Part shown: piece after piece, positions 33,874-44,758 of the stretch | How the letters are laid out: each line of letters starts with the position of its first letter | Numbering within the stretch: the first letter of the stretch is position 1 | Position numbers and translations under genes: made by a program | DNA from: Albugo candida | Taxonomy: Eukaryota; Oomycota; Peronosporomycetes; Albuginales; Albuginaceae | Reading direction: 5' to 3' | DNA: 64,000 bases | NCBI GenBank assembly: GCA_905220665.1 | Contig: CAJNAR010000145.1 | Span: 930,001-994,000 of the forward strand | The notes under the pieces: model-generated | The model's database searches: none | What the model was told of the DNA's origin: nothing | The model's input: the letters and a program-made list of their open reading frames with translations, nothing else

Positions 33874-34694
33874 GAGGGTCGACAGAATACGGTTCTGCTG
33901 CCGAACGAGCATTCTTCTGCTACTTTGTGCCTTACGAATCGCCCAAGTACATCTTCTGCAAGCGGATTTATTTGAAGCTAATCAAATCGATAACCTACAA
34001 GTTGACGTGAATGTGCAGGAAAACAAGAAACGAGATTTTTTGACCAACCAGAGCAGCTTGTGCCGCCAGAAACACAAAGTGCATGTGATCATAACGCTCA
34101 GCACAAAAAAGTCGATACTCTTCGATGCAGGAAGAGCATAAACAAACTTTCGGAAGAAGCTCCACACTCAAAAAGAATTATACCACCCTGTACATTCTTG
34201 AAAGTAATACGTGTGTTTTTGGATGGACGAACATCAATCTATCTCCCTTTCGATCTATTTGATCCGAGACATCAAAAGATTCGGTGCAATTGGATTGTGA
34301 CCGTCGGTGGTGCCATGACCTATATCAACCTAAGACTGCTATCTCTAGTGGATAGACGCAAATGTTTCACGACCTTGTATGATAGCGAAACTGCTTTGAC
34401 GACGTATTGCCGTACTTTTGGTGAACGTGCAATGGCGAAAAAACCCTGTTTGATCGGAACGAGAGATGCGCGCTGGACGATTCATGTATAGTCTGCAATC
34501 TCAAGTCGACGAGAACTTGGCCAATACGATCGAAGACGACGACGAAGAAACCAAATCCGATACCGTTTGAGATTTTTTGAACTAGCTTGAGGACAACCGA
34601 GAAGCTGACAAGGCCGAGTTTGAAGCCAATTGAGAAGAGGTAAAGAAGATTCTGATCTGGTCATGTCTAAATTCTACGTAGGTGGAGATGGTTG
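33874..34694 (+). pseudogene. Hsp70/BiP relic, unit B
   Basis: Duplicate of the unit A relic with the same stops and deletions: VTVGGAMTY, RRKCFTTLYDSE, GERAMAKK, then LANTIEDDDEE and EEVKKI. Because the lesions are the same, the gene was already dead before units A and B separated or were homogenised. Confidence 0.7.
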
Positions 34695-34903
34695 CGGTTG
34701 TTTCAAAAGCATTGGAATCCGACTAATTACAGTCGCATATCATCATTGAATTTCTTTCCACTTGAGATTGACACAATCTAAAGTATACAGCGAGTTCTCG
34801 AATCAAACTGGCACTAACGCCAGATACATTTAAGACTATCTGGAGTCATTTGCGTTGGTCCCGAAGGGAAGACAATAAGCTCTTACAATAGGGCCTTATA
34901 TTG

Positions 34904-35353
34904 CAGCAGCTACGGTGGTGTAGAAACACAGAACAAGTGGGAGGAAAGAATCAACAGGTTAGCTCGTTTGCCTCTCTTCTCAGCTACTCGATGGGTGCAG
35001 CAATCTCATGGGAATTTCACAACATTGCCAGCATCATTCTCTTCTAATTCAGCTACAGGTTAAAAGCTTCAGATGTCATTATTTACACTCTCTTAGAACG
35101 TGATGTGATTTATGCTCTTCCAGGTTATGTCTTTGGAAGTGCAAAAATTCCATCAGTACTGAATATATTTTCAGAGAAACGGCTGCAAGGATCAATAGAA
35201 ATAACGGTATCAAGCGCGGGAAACGCTATTATGGAACTGTTAAATCGGAATGCTCGTCGACCAAAGAAAGCCAATCATGGAAAACGACCTTGTTCTAGCT
35301 TTCAACGAAGATTGAAGCGTCTGAGTCGCCTTCACAAATGTAAAAAACCATAA
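34904..35353 (+). CDS. small basic protein, unit B (structure uncertain)
   Basis: Same sequence as the unit A ORF (frame 35105-35353) with the ARRPKKANHGKRPCS tail and the coding-like stretch upstream. Identical residues in both copies reflect the recent duplication and say nothing about selection. Confidence 0.4.
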
Positions 35354-36002
35354 ATGTGTGTAATAGAGAACATTGCACATCGTACAAGACATCTCATGCC
35401 GCGCGATAATCGCTTGAGGGGTCCTCTCATTGTAAACACAAAGCAGATAGACTCGCACTTGGAATTATATTATGTGCGTTGCGAACAATTTGCATTGATG
35501 TCAAAGATTTAACCCGCATGCTACCGGTACGCTGCGGTCTAGGAAAGACATCCTTTGTTCGAGGCGTGCATTACTCATATGAGAACATTTTCGAAAACAA
35601 CAAACTATTGCAAATTACTGCAGCATCTGCCCCTTTTATTGTAGAATGTTATCTATGGCTCAAGCGTTGTGCAAAATCTGTACTAAAGTTTATATGCATT
35701 ACCGCAAGCATTCTATCGACAGCATCGTAGAATGAGAGTAGGCGTTTTACGACTCACTGCAAAAAGCATCGAGGGGAGCTGCCGTCCTGAAAAAATAATC
35801 GTTGCTTGCTCAAGTGCTGGATATAGAGACATTTCACCAAAAGTAAACTTTAATTATCTGACTCATGCGTGTCAGTAAGTTTCTTGAGAACAACGAATTT
35901 GTGAAGCATACGGTACAACAGAACAGATAACTGAAATTAAAAAAAAGAAAAAACCAAAGAGAACAAATAACTGAAATTCATAAAAAGAAAAACCAGAGAG
36001 CA

Positions 36003-37709
36003 ATGGTGGAGTTGACCTTAACGTGTCTTATTGTTGGTCATGGAGCGGTACTTTCGATTGAGATCGACGGTGGTAGGCAAGTTAGCTTTTTGAAAAAAGA
36101 TATTGCGAAGCAGATGGTGCATACATTGCAGTGTGACCCCTATCAGCTGACACTTTATTTGGCGAAGAAAAACGGCGAATTTCTCAGGTCTAAGGACACT
36201 GTTCGCTATCAACTATCCAAGGAAGACTGTCCGCAGGAAGTCAAAGATTCTTACATGAGCGCAGAATCGTTCATGGATTCGCCTGACGAGTTGCAGGACA
36301 TTTTCGATCGGAATGTACCAAAAAAGAACGTAATCCACGTGCTGGTTCAGTTGCCAGCAAATGCTTTGAAACGTCAAAAAGTGCGTGAAGATATCACACC
36401 TCTTTATGCGGAGAAATTGCGAGATGTGGACATGAGTGCCCTTAATACCTTCAAAAAGGTGGAAGCGTTTATCTCATCCCCCCTCCCTATAAAATACCCG
36501 ACCGATGAAAAAAGATTAATTGATGCGTGGCCGGAGCTTTTCGAGCATTCTGAAGACAAATTTATCGAGGCAAATGTATTTGAAAATGCTCTGCATCGAC
36601 TTTTTACGTTTTCGGACGCTGAAAGTGCAAATATTCAATGGTGGGATATGCTGATTCGAAATCCGATCGAAGAGACGGCATCTATTTTGAAAATACCTCT
36701 TCTAGCTGGAAGAAATCAAATCGATAAATCTACTACGAAACGTTCAAAGCGACCAGACTTCCTACTGTGGCTGAATAATGTTTTGGTTATGAAGGGAGAA
36801 GAAAAAGGGCCTCTAGAGCTGGATAAAGCAAAGGTCGAAGTGATTGCAAAAATGACAAAGATGCCCTCGCCCGTATTTGGAAAGATGCCGTTTCTATTTG
36901 CATATGCCGCGGCCAATTCATGGGTGCAATTTTTGGTCATAGATCGTTCGTTAAATTTCAATGTGATATCACAGCAGCTCAATTTGACAATTTTACAGAA
37001 TCGCATCCGATGTGTTGTATCATCGATCAACATTTGTCGGATCCTCAACCATTACCAATCTCTACTACCAGACGGAATTTTGCCGATGTATAAGCAACTA
37101 TCAAGAAGCAGCGGAAGTGTAACCCTTTACGAAGACCACTTGCTAAAAAAACTCAACCAAGACCCTTGCGATTTTGAATCAGTAGTGGCTATTTATGACG
37201 CAATAGGACGGAACCAAATTCAGTGTACCGTTCGTTGCGACTATGATAGATACGCACGAAAGTTTAAATTGCATCCAGTGGGTTTTACAAAGCTACCAAG
37301 AAATGATTTGGAGCTGATCCCTGCGTTAATTTGCGTCGCTCGTGCTCTTGTTGGTTTGCATGCACTGGGATATGTGCATAGGGATATCCGCTGGCCAAAT
37401 ATTTTGTGTTTGGGAGGCGATTCCTACATTCTGATTGATTTCGAAAACGCAGGTCGCAATGGTGATCGGATGCCGGATGAATTATTAGAATCGCGAGTAC
37501 TCGACCCCTTGGTGAAGTCTGATGATTACGGGCATGTATATCGGTCTTGTCATGATATGTATCAGTTTGGTCGACTGATTGCTGATACCAGCGATCCATC
37601 GCTAGCGCAATTACGAAGGAATTTGACGAGCGATAATGTTGAAGAAAGATATACAGCGGAAGGAGCGCTAAATCTCCTTTCAAACGTGCAAAAAAAAAGT
37701 ACAAGATGA
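36003..37709 (+). CDS. Crinkler (CRN) effector-like protein, copy C
   Basis: 568 residues. The N-terminal module differs from A and B (FLKKDIAKQMVHTLQC...LTLYLAKKNGEF) but keeps the LYLAK motif and the HVLVQLP boundary. The C-terminus has the nuclease-like RPDFLLWLNNVLVMKGEEKG segment, with many substitutions relative to A/B, and the kinase-like HRDIRWPNIL and LIDFENAG motifs. The 3' end is altered: a run of nine A at 37690-37698 shifts the frame, so the protein ends in KKST-Arg instead of the longer tail of A and B, whose codons are still readable downstream in the old frame. Copy D carries the same nine-base run. The catalytic motifs lie well upstream of the change. Confidence 0.85.
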   Translation: MVELTLTCLIVGHGAVLSIEIDGGRQVSFLKKDIAKQMVHTLQCDPYQLTLYLAKKNGEFLRSKDTVRYQLSKEDCPQEVKDSYMSAESFMDSPDELQDIFDRNVPKKNVIHVLVQLPANALKRQKVREDITPLYAEKLRDVDMSALNTFKKVEAFISSPLPIKYPTDEKRLIDAWPELFEHSEDKFIEANVFENALHRLFTFSDAESANIQWWDMLIRNPIEETASILKIPLLAGRNQIDKSTTKRSKRPDFLLWLNNVLVMKGEEKGPLELDKAKVEVIAKMTKMPSPVFGKMPFLFAYAAANSWVQFLVIDRSLNFNVISQQLNLTILQNRIRCVVSSINICRILNHYQSLLPDGILPMYKQLSRSSGSVTLYEDHLLKKLNQDPCDFESVVAIYDAIGRNQIQCTVRCDYDRYARKFKLHPVGFTKLPRNDLELIPALICVARALVGLHALGYVHRDIRWPNILCLGGDSYILIDFENAGRNGDRMPDELLESRVLDPLVKSDDYGHVYRSCHDMYQFGRLIADTSDPSLAQLRRNLTSDNVEERYTAEGALNLLSNVQKKSTR

Positions 37710-39239
37710 TCGTCTGAATGCAATGATTTCGATCGGATCGTAAATCGCGGGTAAGTCTTTAGCAATATTTTGGTTCAAAGTCCGGAATTGTGCAGAAAAC
37801 AGCAACAGAAATTGGTCAGGTTGTTCATCGAGCCATTTGAACTACCATCTTCATTTTTGCTTCGCATAATCAATGGTCATTGTCTTCTATGACTATAAAC
37901 TTTGTTCTGAGCACCTTTGTGCTTGTTTCTTTGAAATTGGATTGTAGTAGCCCATTCTGGTGTCAAAATGGATCAATGCTGGTGTTGTCGTGATTGTCGC
38001 AGAATACGTCACGTAAATAATGACATCAGACGAGGCTCGCGTGATTGAAATCTTGTATGGAATTTTCTGAGAGTAGCGCAAAGAAGCTGACTCGAACGAA
38101 GCTTATTAGTTCATCTACTTCAGCTAAAGCATTCCCACACACCTTATTTTTTGTTGCGCTCTCAATTTGAGACTAATTACAATAGGTTCATTACCTTACC
38201 AAATTCCGGAGCGTTCCAGCTGCACAAAGGACTCGAACCCAATCCCGAGAACTTGACATCAAAACGCAGACGCACTTTCAGCAAGATGGTACCTCGTCTT
38301 GTGTAAAAGCACGTTACCGAGTTACCGCACGTAGAAATAACCGCATAGTCTCTAGCAACTATGATTTTGATGGATTGATATGTGATAGGGTATATACGGC
38401 CAATTAATGTTGACGATATCCTTGGACATTTGTCTGAATCTACTAGTTCATCGTGACATTCAACTACATGCTTTAGATGTCACATTATCACATTATAAAA
38501 CCAGATCAACACTCTGTCTTTGTCGTAATGTCCACGACCAAAAGCCGAGCTGGAATCGCGGATCGTGCTTCAAAAGGCGAAGGAATCTTGGAGAGAAGTG
38601 ATGCATTCGTTTACCAAGTGCGAATAGAATGCTGCCAGCTTAAAGTTTCAATCACATAGTTCTTCGATCAGAAAGCTACGTCAATTTATTCTGAGAATGT
38701 GAAACCTCTATTACTTCATCTTTGAGAACCAGTTATTTCCGCCACTACCGTCACAACTCCTGCGATTTTAGCAGTGTGATCCTCACGTTACACCAGCATA
38801 TTCGGTACGAGCATAATGTTAACGACACAGGACCTCACAGCAATACGATTCTTCTGTATAACGAGCATTATTCATGCCTCTCGTGCATTTCTAATCGCCT
38901 GAGTGCTTCTTGTGTAAGCAGCTTTCGACTGGAGCTAATCGAATCGATAACCTACATTAAGACGTGAATATGAAAGCGCAGGAATAACAAGAAGAAGCGA
39001 AAATCTGTAACCAGCGAGAGTAACTTTACTGCCAGAATGACGGATTGCATGTGATCATATAGTTCAGCATAAATTAGGTCGATTTCTTTCAATGCAGAAA
39101 GAGCGTAAGCAAAGTTTGAAAGAAGCTTTACCAATAAAAAAAGACTTTGCCAACGTGTACATTCAAGTAGAGTTATACTTTCTTTTGGTGTAGACCAACC
39201 TCAGTCTAACTCATTTAGAGTTATTTGATTCGAGACATC
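37710..39239. other. downstream flank of CRN copy C, no intact gene
   Basis: Alignable by eye to the flanks of A and B but more diverged, and lacking their roughly 970 bp segment. Frames are short and without recognisable domains; the part from about 38880 (RLELIESI) may be a further, very eroded piece of the Hsp70 relic. Confidence 0.45.
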
Positions 39240-39893
39240 ATAGGATTTGGGTGTGATTGGATCGAAATCGTCGGTGGTGTTATGATCAATAAATCCACCG
39301 TAATACCATATCTCGATAAGAAAGCGCAACTGTATACTACCTTGTCCGAAAGCTAAAATTCGGTGAGCATTGCCATACTCAAAGGTGAACGTGCAATGGC
39401 GAAGGATAACCGTTTGCTTGGAAAGGTTGAGGTCACTGGCATCCCACCTGTCCCTCGCGATATTCCGCAAATCGAAGTCACGTTTAGAGCTGAAATGAAC
39501 ATCACATCGCCGCTGAGGAAAGACGTCTGTCGGAAAAAGAAATCCAGCGAATGATGCAAGAAGCTGCTATATTTGCTGACGAAGACAGACGAAATGAACA
39601 ACGAATTGACGGGAGGAATGCAAAATCCTCTGGAAGGATATAAAAAATCAAGTTGACGACGAAGTGGCCGATGAAGATCGAAGAAGATGACAAGGAGACT
39701 GTAAGCAATGCCGCTTTTTTAGATGATTCGGACGGGGTAAAACAGAACCAAAAAGCTGAAAAGGGTGATTTCGAAGACAAACAAACAGAGGTGGAGAAGG
39801 TTCTGATTCACTTATGTCTAAGCTGTACCAGAAGGAGATGGTGGTGGTACCTCGGAAGAGAAAAGTGGAAGCGGAAAAAGACCTCGATAAATT
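39240..39893 (+). pseudogene. Hsp70/BiP relic, unit C (best preserved)
   Basis: Reading across frames gives a clear Hsp70 substrate-binding region: WIEIVGGVMINKSTVIP, YLDKKAQLYTTLSES, an in-frame stop, then [38 protein letters not shown], and after a frameshift [20 protein letters not shown] and QRIDGRNAKSS from the lid. A few further lid residues precede the end (VEKVL, SKLYQ). The GIPP-x-PR-x-PQIEVTF signature is diagnostic of Hsp70, and the lid is most like the ER BiP type. At least one stop and two frame changes make it a pseudogene. Confidence 0.8.
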
Positions 39894-40019
39894 ATAGGTT
39901 CATAGATTTGAAGCACATCGATCCTTGCAGCTGGAGGAGAAAGAAATTCGCTAGAGGCGTTCAGGAATCTCTACCCAGTCGCTAGAGTGCAAACCAATAC
40001 TGAGCTTCGTTCATCGGTT

Positions 40020-40290
40020 TTTAATCATGAAAAATGAGTCAGTTTGTCCTCTTGCACTAATTTGTGTTGACACCTCTTGAACGAGCTTTGTTGGTCAGGA
40101 ATCGCCTCCTTCCTCGTCACGAAGGCATAGCTTCTTCCTGCTGCTGCTTTTTGATTGAGTTACATTGCTCCTGGATAGTGGAGACTAAATTCATTCTAGC
40201 AGCTGATACGCTTGGAAATGACTCAAGTTCTTGTTCGAACTGCTGTGATTCCTGCAGTCTTGCTTCCATCCTCTGATGGGTAGCCAGCGG
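40020..40290 (-). pseudogene. glutamine-rich coiled-coil gene fragment (tail to tail with the Hsp70 relic)
   Basis: On the minus strand there is a coding-like stretch (MEARLQESQQFEQELESF, then TIQEQCNSIKKQQQEEAM) with a stop in between. Copy D has the equivalent at about 58440-58640 with other lesions. It looks like part of a coiled-coil gene; family unknown. Confidence 0.35.
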
Positions 40291-40753
40291 CAAAATTTCG
40301 CCTTTTCCTTCCTGCTACTCGAAGGCTCTTTCACGTGAGCGGAAAGGGTGAAATCGTCTGTGAGCTACAGGGTTGCATACACATTGTAATTGTGCGCATC
40401 GAAAGAGGACGTATCACACGTTCCTTTCATGTGAAGTGTAGCTACGGATCGATACGTTTACAGATTCGATGATGGGTCTGCTTCAAGCAGCCTTTTTTTC
40501 AAATGTTTGTTCACTCTAAAAATCGTATGTTGAAACTGATGGAAGTGACGAGCCCATTTATAAGTCGATTGCAGATGCAGATCCAAAGATTACAATCTGA
40601 ATAGAGGGAATCGGCAGCTTGTAGGTAGATTACTTTGTTGCAAATGATAACGGCTGTGAGATTTAGAAAAATGCGACGTTATCTTGATTTAATGCATCCG
40701 ACAAGATTTCTTTGCTTCTTTTATGGCTTAATCTCGTAAGACATGTGCACTTC

Positions 40754-40990
40754 AGTTGCGTTTTTCTGATCAAATATATCAAAAAGATGTGTTATCAATG
40801 AACTTTGCTCGCTTTAGTCTTCGAACAAGAAATTGACTGTCGCGTAGTTCATCGCAAGTCTTTCATATCTTCTTAGTGATGGAGCCACTCATTTATAGAC
40901 TTCTCTGTGTAAAATACCCACTTATGAAATGTTCTAGAATCCTCTGACAGCTGAAAAACTCGAAAGCAGATTACATCAAGTCTCCTTGCA
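40754..40990 (-). pseudogene. inverted fragment of the glycosyltransferase relic
   Basis: Reverse-complement reading of this piece matches about 47780-48110 (for example the stretch around ERLAMNYV-TVNF). It is the 5' part of the decayed glycosyltransferase, placed in opposite orientation exactly at the end of the inverted-repeat arm. Confidence 0.65.
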
Positions 40991-41643
40991 TGATGCCCTG
41001 GTATACCTCATAACCTAGGTGCTTAGACTGCTTACATGAGATGTTCAAACCTTATGGAGAATCCTGCGGGTTTGCGGTGCTGCAATTGAATTGCGCGAAC
41101 AATCTGCTGCACCAGTCATATATGCTACGAATGTCATATTTTCCCCGGTGCAAGGTACAACAAATAGCTTGCGATTTGTCTACGAGCATTTACTTAGCTG
41201 CTGTATGGCTTATTTGATAACGACACACAGTTTATCCTCGTCATACGCTCAGACAATATCCTTGATTACGTAACAATAAGCGCTCAGTATGCACTATGAA
41301 CCACATTGATCTTGAATAATATTTCAGCCGATGAAGACCAAATCTCACTCGGAGGTCACTAACTGCGTAGAGCCAGACTTCGAGGCTCATTGGGTCTACA
41401 CATCTGAACTGACTATTGAAGCGAGTATGGAAAAACATGGCACTCCTTTACAATGATTGAAGAAACTGTCTATATCTATCATTTCATGATCAATTTAACG
41501 CGGCCTGAGATATTACACGTTTCCATGCATTTATTCACGAGACCAGGCTACCAGATATTTCCCACTCATTTGCAATATTTTGAAAAGGAAACCTGGATCC
41601 ATAGTATGTGCCAAATGATTTATTCTGCTACACTAATTTCTGT
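40991..41643 (+). other. 650 bp with unassigned coding-like fragments
   Basis: Plus-strand frames 41091-41273 (VIYATNVIFSPVQGTTNSLRF) and 41453-41686 (RPGYQIFPTHLQYFEKETWI) read like protein but are broken and match no family I can name. Probably a decayed gene between the inverted arm and the UBL-UBA gene, whose 3' end overlaps the second frame. Confidence 0.35.
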
Positions 41644-42651
41644 TTATAAAGATAGCAAAGCTTCGAGTGTTGAGTTTTCATCTTGATTGCAAGACTCGTA
41701 CACTGCCAGTACGAGATCCGGATCGAACCCCATAGCGATTATCTACAAGAGAAGATGGTCAATTTAGGTCATGGATGCCAAAAAATTCATTACCCTTTGC
41801 AACGCATCCGAATCTTCCACTGATTGCCGCTGACGATGAGAACAGGAGCTATCGGTAACAGCCTTTCGACCGCCTTGATTTGTCCTAACATCAAAATGCT
41901 TATTCACATTGATCGGAAGCTTTAAGAACGCCAGTGTAGTTATGGGAATTTTCACGAGTTGATCAAGCAGCTCATCTCCAAATAGCTCATGCATGGTAGT
42001 AAAAGCCTTAGAAATTTGCATTTTTCGTGTTTGGAGACGCCATTCCAAAAGCTGATGATAATATCGTATGTCATAGAGCACATGTTTCATTGGTCCTAGG
42101 TTAGGATATCTATGAATCACCTCATCAATTTCGGCGATGTGAGCGTTTAGTGCGCTATCCTTGCCATTTTCATCGTTCTCTGTTGCCAAGAAGGCGATTG
42201 CATCTTCTACAATGGTGCATTGGGGTAGAATTCCTCGCACGGATTGTTCCGAAAATCCCATTTCCAACAAAGTATTCATTAGATTGCTTTTATCTGACAA
42301 TGGAGTGGTTTGCGGTAATGCTGGTCTTGGACTGGATTGTACGTGATTGTCTTGCGTGACTACGAGGAAGTCGTTGCTGGATAAAGCGTATAAATCTATG
42401 ATTTCACAATCTGCCAGAATCTGACCGCGTAGTACAACCAGCCAGCGAGAACTTTCATTTGCATCCCGTTTTCGAGCATTCGATGCAACCAAATATAACT
42501 TATAAATTTCGTCTAACAAATTCTCCTTCAATGCATAAACCGCTACTCGGTGCTCCGTATCTGCACATCGTACATTTATTTCTGCGACGCCGCTTTTCTT
42601 TGCTTTAGTGGAGTCGTTATAGCAATCGACATATCTGGCACAAATTTGCAT
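41644..42651 (-). CDS. ubiquitin-like and UBA domain protein, UBAC1-like (two exons)
   Basis: Exons 42651-41794 and 41742-41644 with a 51 bp intron; 318 residues. Residues 1-105 fit a ubiquitin-like fold (VLRGQILADCEIIDLYALSSNDFLVV), 120-160 a UBA domain (LLEMGFSEQSVRGILPQC, VEDAIAFLA), 180-215 a helical STI1-like stretch (YPNLGPMKHVLYDIR) and the last 35 residues a second UBA (IIAMGFDPDLVLAVYESC, EALLSL) that exists only after splicing. The order UBL-UBA-UBA recalls UBAC1/KPC2 or Rad23-type shuttle proteins delivering ubiquitylated clients to ligase or proteasome. The exact orthology is open. Confidence 0.8.
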
Positions 42652-42895
42652 CTACTCCTGTGGTCAACTTCACTGGCAAAATACGGTGGTATGGTATACT
42701 GAGAAATTGCTACTTCTTTTTGCCGCAAAGTACGGTACTAAAAGACACCGCAATGAGCTCATGATTATCAATGATCTGTGTCACAACGGTAAAAGAGCAG
42801 TCTTGTAGCATAAAAAAACTAATCATACGGTCGTGTGTTGCAATTTACGACTTGTATCGAGAAAGCATGCTCAATCTTATTATCATTTCAATATG

Positions 42896-44351
42896 TCATC
42901 TACCTGTCGAACACGTATTTTGTGATCTACTTTGCTTCAATGATGATTGTTGCCTCTTTTTATCTTTTAGGTATCGAGAGTAGATGAAAAGCACCAAGTC
43001 GATCAGATCTTGCTTTTCTTTGCATGTGTTATCGTTGTAACCGGCACGCCTGATTATCGTTCTCAGTTCCACTACGCTCATTGTTGCGATTGATTCTAAT
43101 GATGTTCCGGGTTCCAACGGGTTTGGCACTTCGCGATATGAGGATGCCGATGATTTACTTTTGTGACAAGAAGATTGTGGAATGGTAACTCTGTCACGCT
43201 CTAACGGTAACAGTCCGATCATGACTCGAATGAATTGTATGGCCTGGAAGTACCCTTCTTGAGGCCTTGGACTATTATGACCACCCTTGAATGTATACAA
43301 CTGCTTTGGGCCTTTGTGCTGTTTATACAATTCCTTGACATGTTCTGGACGAACCAGATTATCACTTAGTCCTAACATGTAATATGCTGGAACTTTGCAC
43401 CTTCCAGAGTTAATGATTAAATCAATGCAATGTGTGATTCTCTCGCATATCTTACTTGTGCACTCGATCAATTGGCCTCAGTTTGAACATATCAAACTTC
43501 GCTCTGCGTTTGATGTCTCTTCTCATCAGTTGCATCACCGCTTTCACAGCAAGTTTCGGTACTGCGACTTTCCCATCACTTACTAACTCAGTGGCAAGTT
43601 GCTGAAGCGAGGAGAAGGGTGAGTCCAGTACCATCGCATGTATCTTGAGATCTTCTTCAGCATATAAGAGCGATGCAACAGCACCCATACTACGTCCCCA
43701 TAATACAATACTACCAGCTTCATTTGTACTATTGATATAATGCACAGCAGCAGCGATATCTAGCTTTTCATGATACCCAAGAGAAACGTATTTTCCCTAC
43801 TACTTGTTAAGGTTTTTCCATCACAATATTTGCTTACACAGTCCGTACCTCAGAGTTTCCTGATCCTGCAAAATCTAACGAGAAGACCGAAAATCCAGCT
43901 GGAACACCAATGCGCACGATGTCTAGACTTCCAACCCTGCAGGAACAATTGCCATGAAGTACAATGATGCATGGTGGTCGTTTGTTAATGGCTTCGTATT
44001 GATTTGAATTGGTATTCTCGTTGTAAAGCGAACTGCCATATCTTCTACTATCGAAATTTGGTTTCCACCAGCTGCACTCTAAATTAAATCCTCCCTTGTT
44101 CTTGAGCTGCAAGTCCAGGCGATTCGTGAGTATACCATCGATCAAGACTCTTTTAGGTCCAAGATCCTGAATTGTGTATTCTGCTCGTATCGGACGGATG
44201 ACATTCTGCACAAGTACCTCGTATCCATCCTTCAACATTGCCCATATCCCACGTCTTGGGTCCTGTTGTGCCACTACAGCAGTAGGTGAAATATCAGTGT
44301 ATAACTCTCTCCAAACGAATTAATAAACGCACCTGACTTATCGATTGTCAT
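42896..44351 (-). CDS. alpha/beta hydrolase with C-terminal SAP-like segment (four exons)
   Basis: Exons 44351-44333, 44273-43849, 43796-43456 and 43400-42896 with introns of 59, 52 and 55 bp; 429 residues. The fold is clear: oxyanion strand IIVLHGNCSC, FSLDFAGSGNSEG, nucleophile elbow GRSMG (Ser near residue 184), an acid in LGLSDN (about 273) and the His in KGGHN (about 303).  It resembles the ABHD17/BAAT-like serine hydrolase group; substrate unknown, lipid or thioester hydrolysis possible. Residues about 350-385 (MSVVELRTIIRRAGY, CKEKQDLIDLVL) form a SAP/ARMET-C-like helical pair, an unusual addition to a hydrolase. Confidence 0.85.
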
Positions 44352-44465
44352 GATTCCCAGTAAAGCGTGACAGCCTCAAGAATTTCTGCTCGCTTTTCTG
44401 CCGTCGATAGACAGCCTAGATTGTTCTTATTTTATACACTGTTATATTTCTTATCGAATCATCAG

Positions 44466-44757
44466 ATGCTTCGTGCCAGAGAAACGTGTGATTGGGTACG
44501 TGTGAAAGCTTCGGTTAGGAATAGGAAGGGTATAGGCCGTGTGAGTAAGAAATGACAAATTGCTCACTGTGCAGCGTGAGAGATTAGCATTGCGAACCGT
44601 TGTCGGCGATACATTGTACCTTACGCAGAAAGCTACAAGAAAGCTCAATGTGAAGCTGTACGAAGGATTAACTCGTAATGTGTCTCGCGAAGTGCAGGTA
44701 TCGCACAGAAACGATGATGCAGGGTACCTCTTGAATATGGGCTGGGTGCAGACATAG
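44466..44757 (+). CDS. small conserved-looking protein, 70 residues (two exons)
   Basis: Exons 44466-44495 and 44575-44757 across a 79 bp GTACGT...TGCAG intron. The product (ETCDWRERLALRTVVGDTLY, then ATRKLNVKLYEGL and a MGWV ending) has balanced composition without low complexity, as expected of a real protein, but I do not recognise it. It ends one base before the stop codon of the gene on the other strand. Confidence 0.4.
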
Positions 44758-44758
44758 G

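Larger units (their letters stand above)
30599..35482 (+). repeat. direct tandem repeat, unit B (near identical to unit A)
   Basis: Partner of 24625-29508 at a constant offset of 5974 bp. It contains the end of CRN copy B, a second copy of the downstream flank with the same Hsp70 relic and small basic-protein ORF. The near identity points to a recent duplication or gene conversion, or to a partly collapsed assembly. Confidence 0.9.
35930..40753 (+). repeat. left arm of a long inverted repeat (unit C)
   Basis: The sequence from the A-rich leader of CRN copy C to about 40753 recurs in reverse complement at 58155-62775; for most of the flank, paired positions sum to 98709. Unit C keeps about 178 bp (40408-40585) that the other arm lacks. 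The arm ends where a fragment of a decayed glycosyltransferase begins. Confidence 0.88.
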
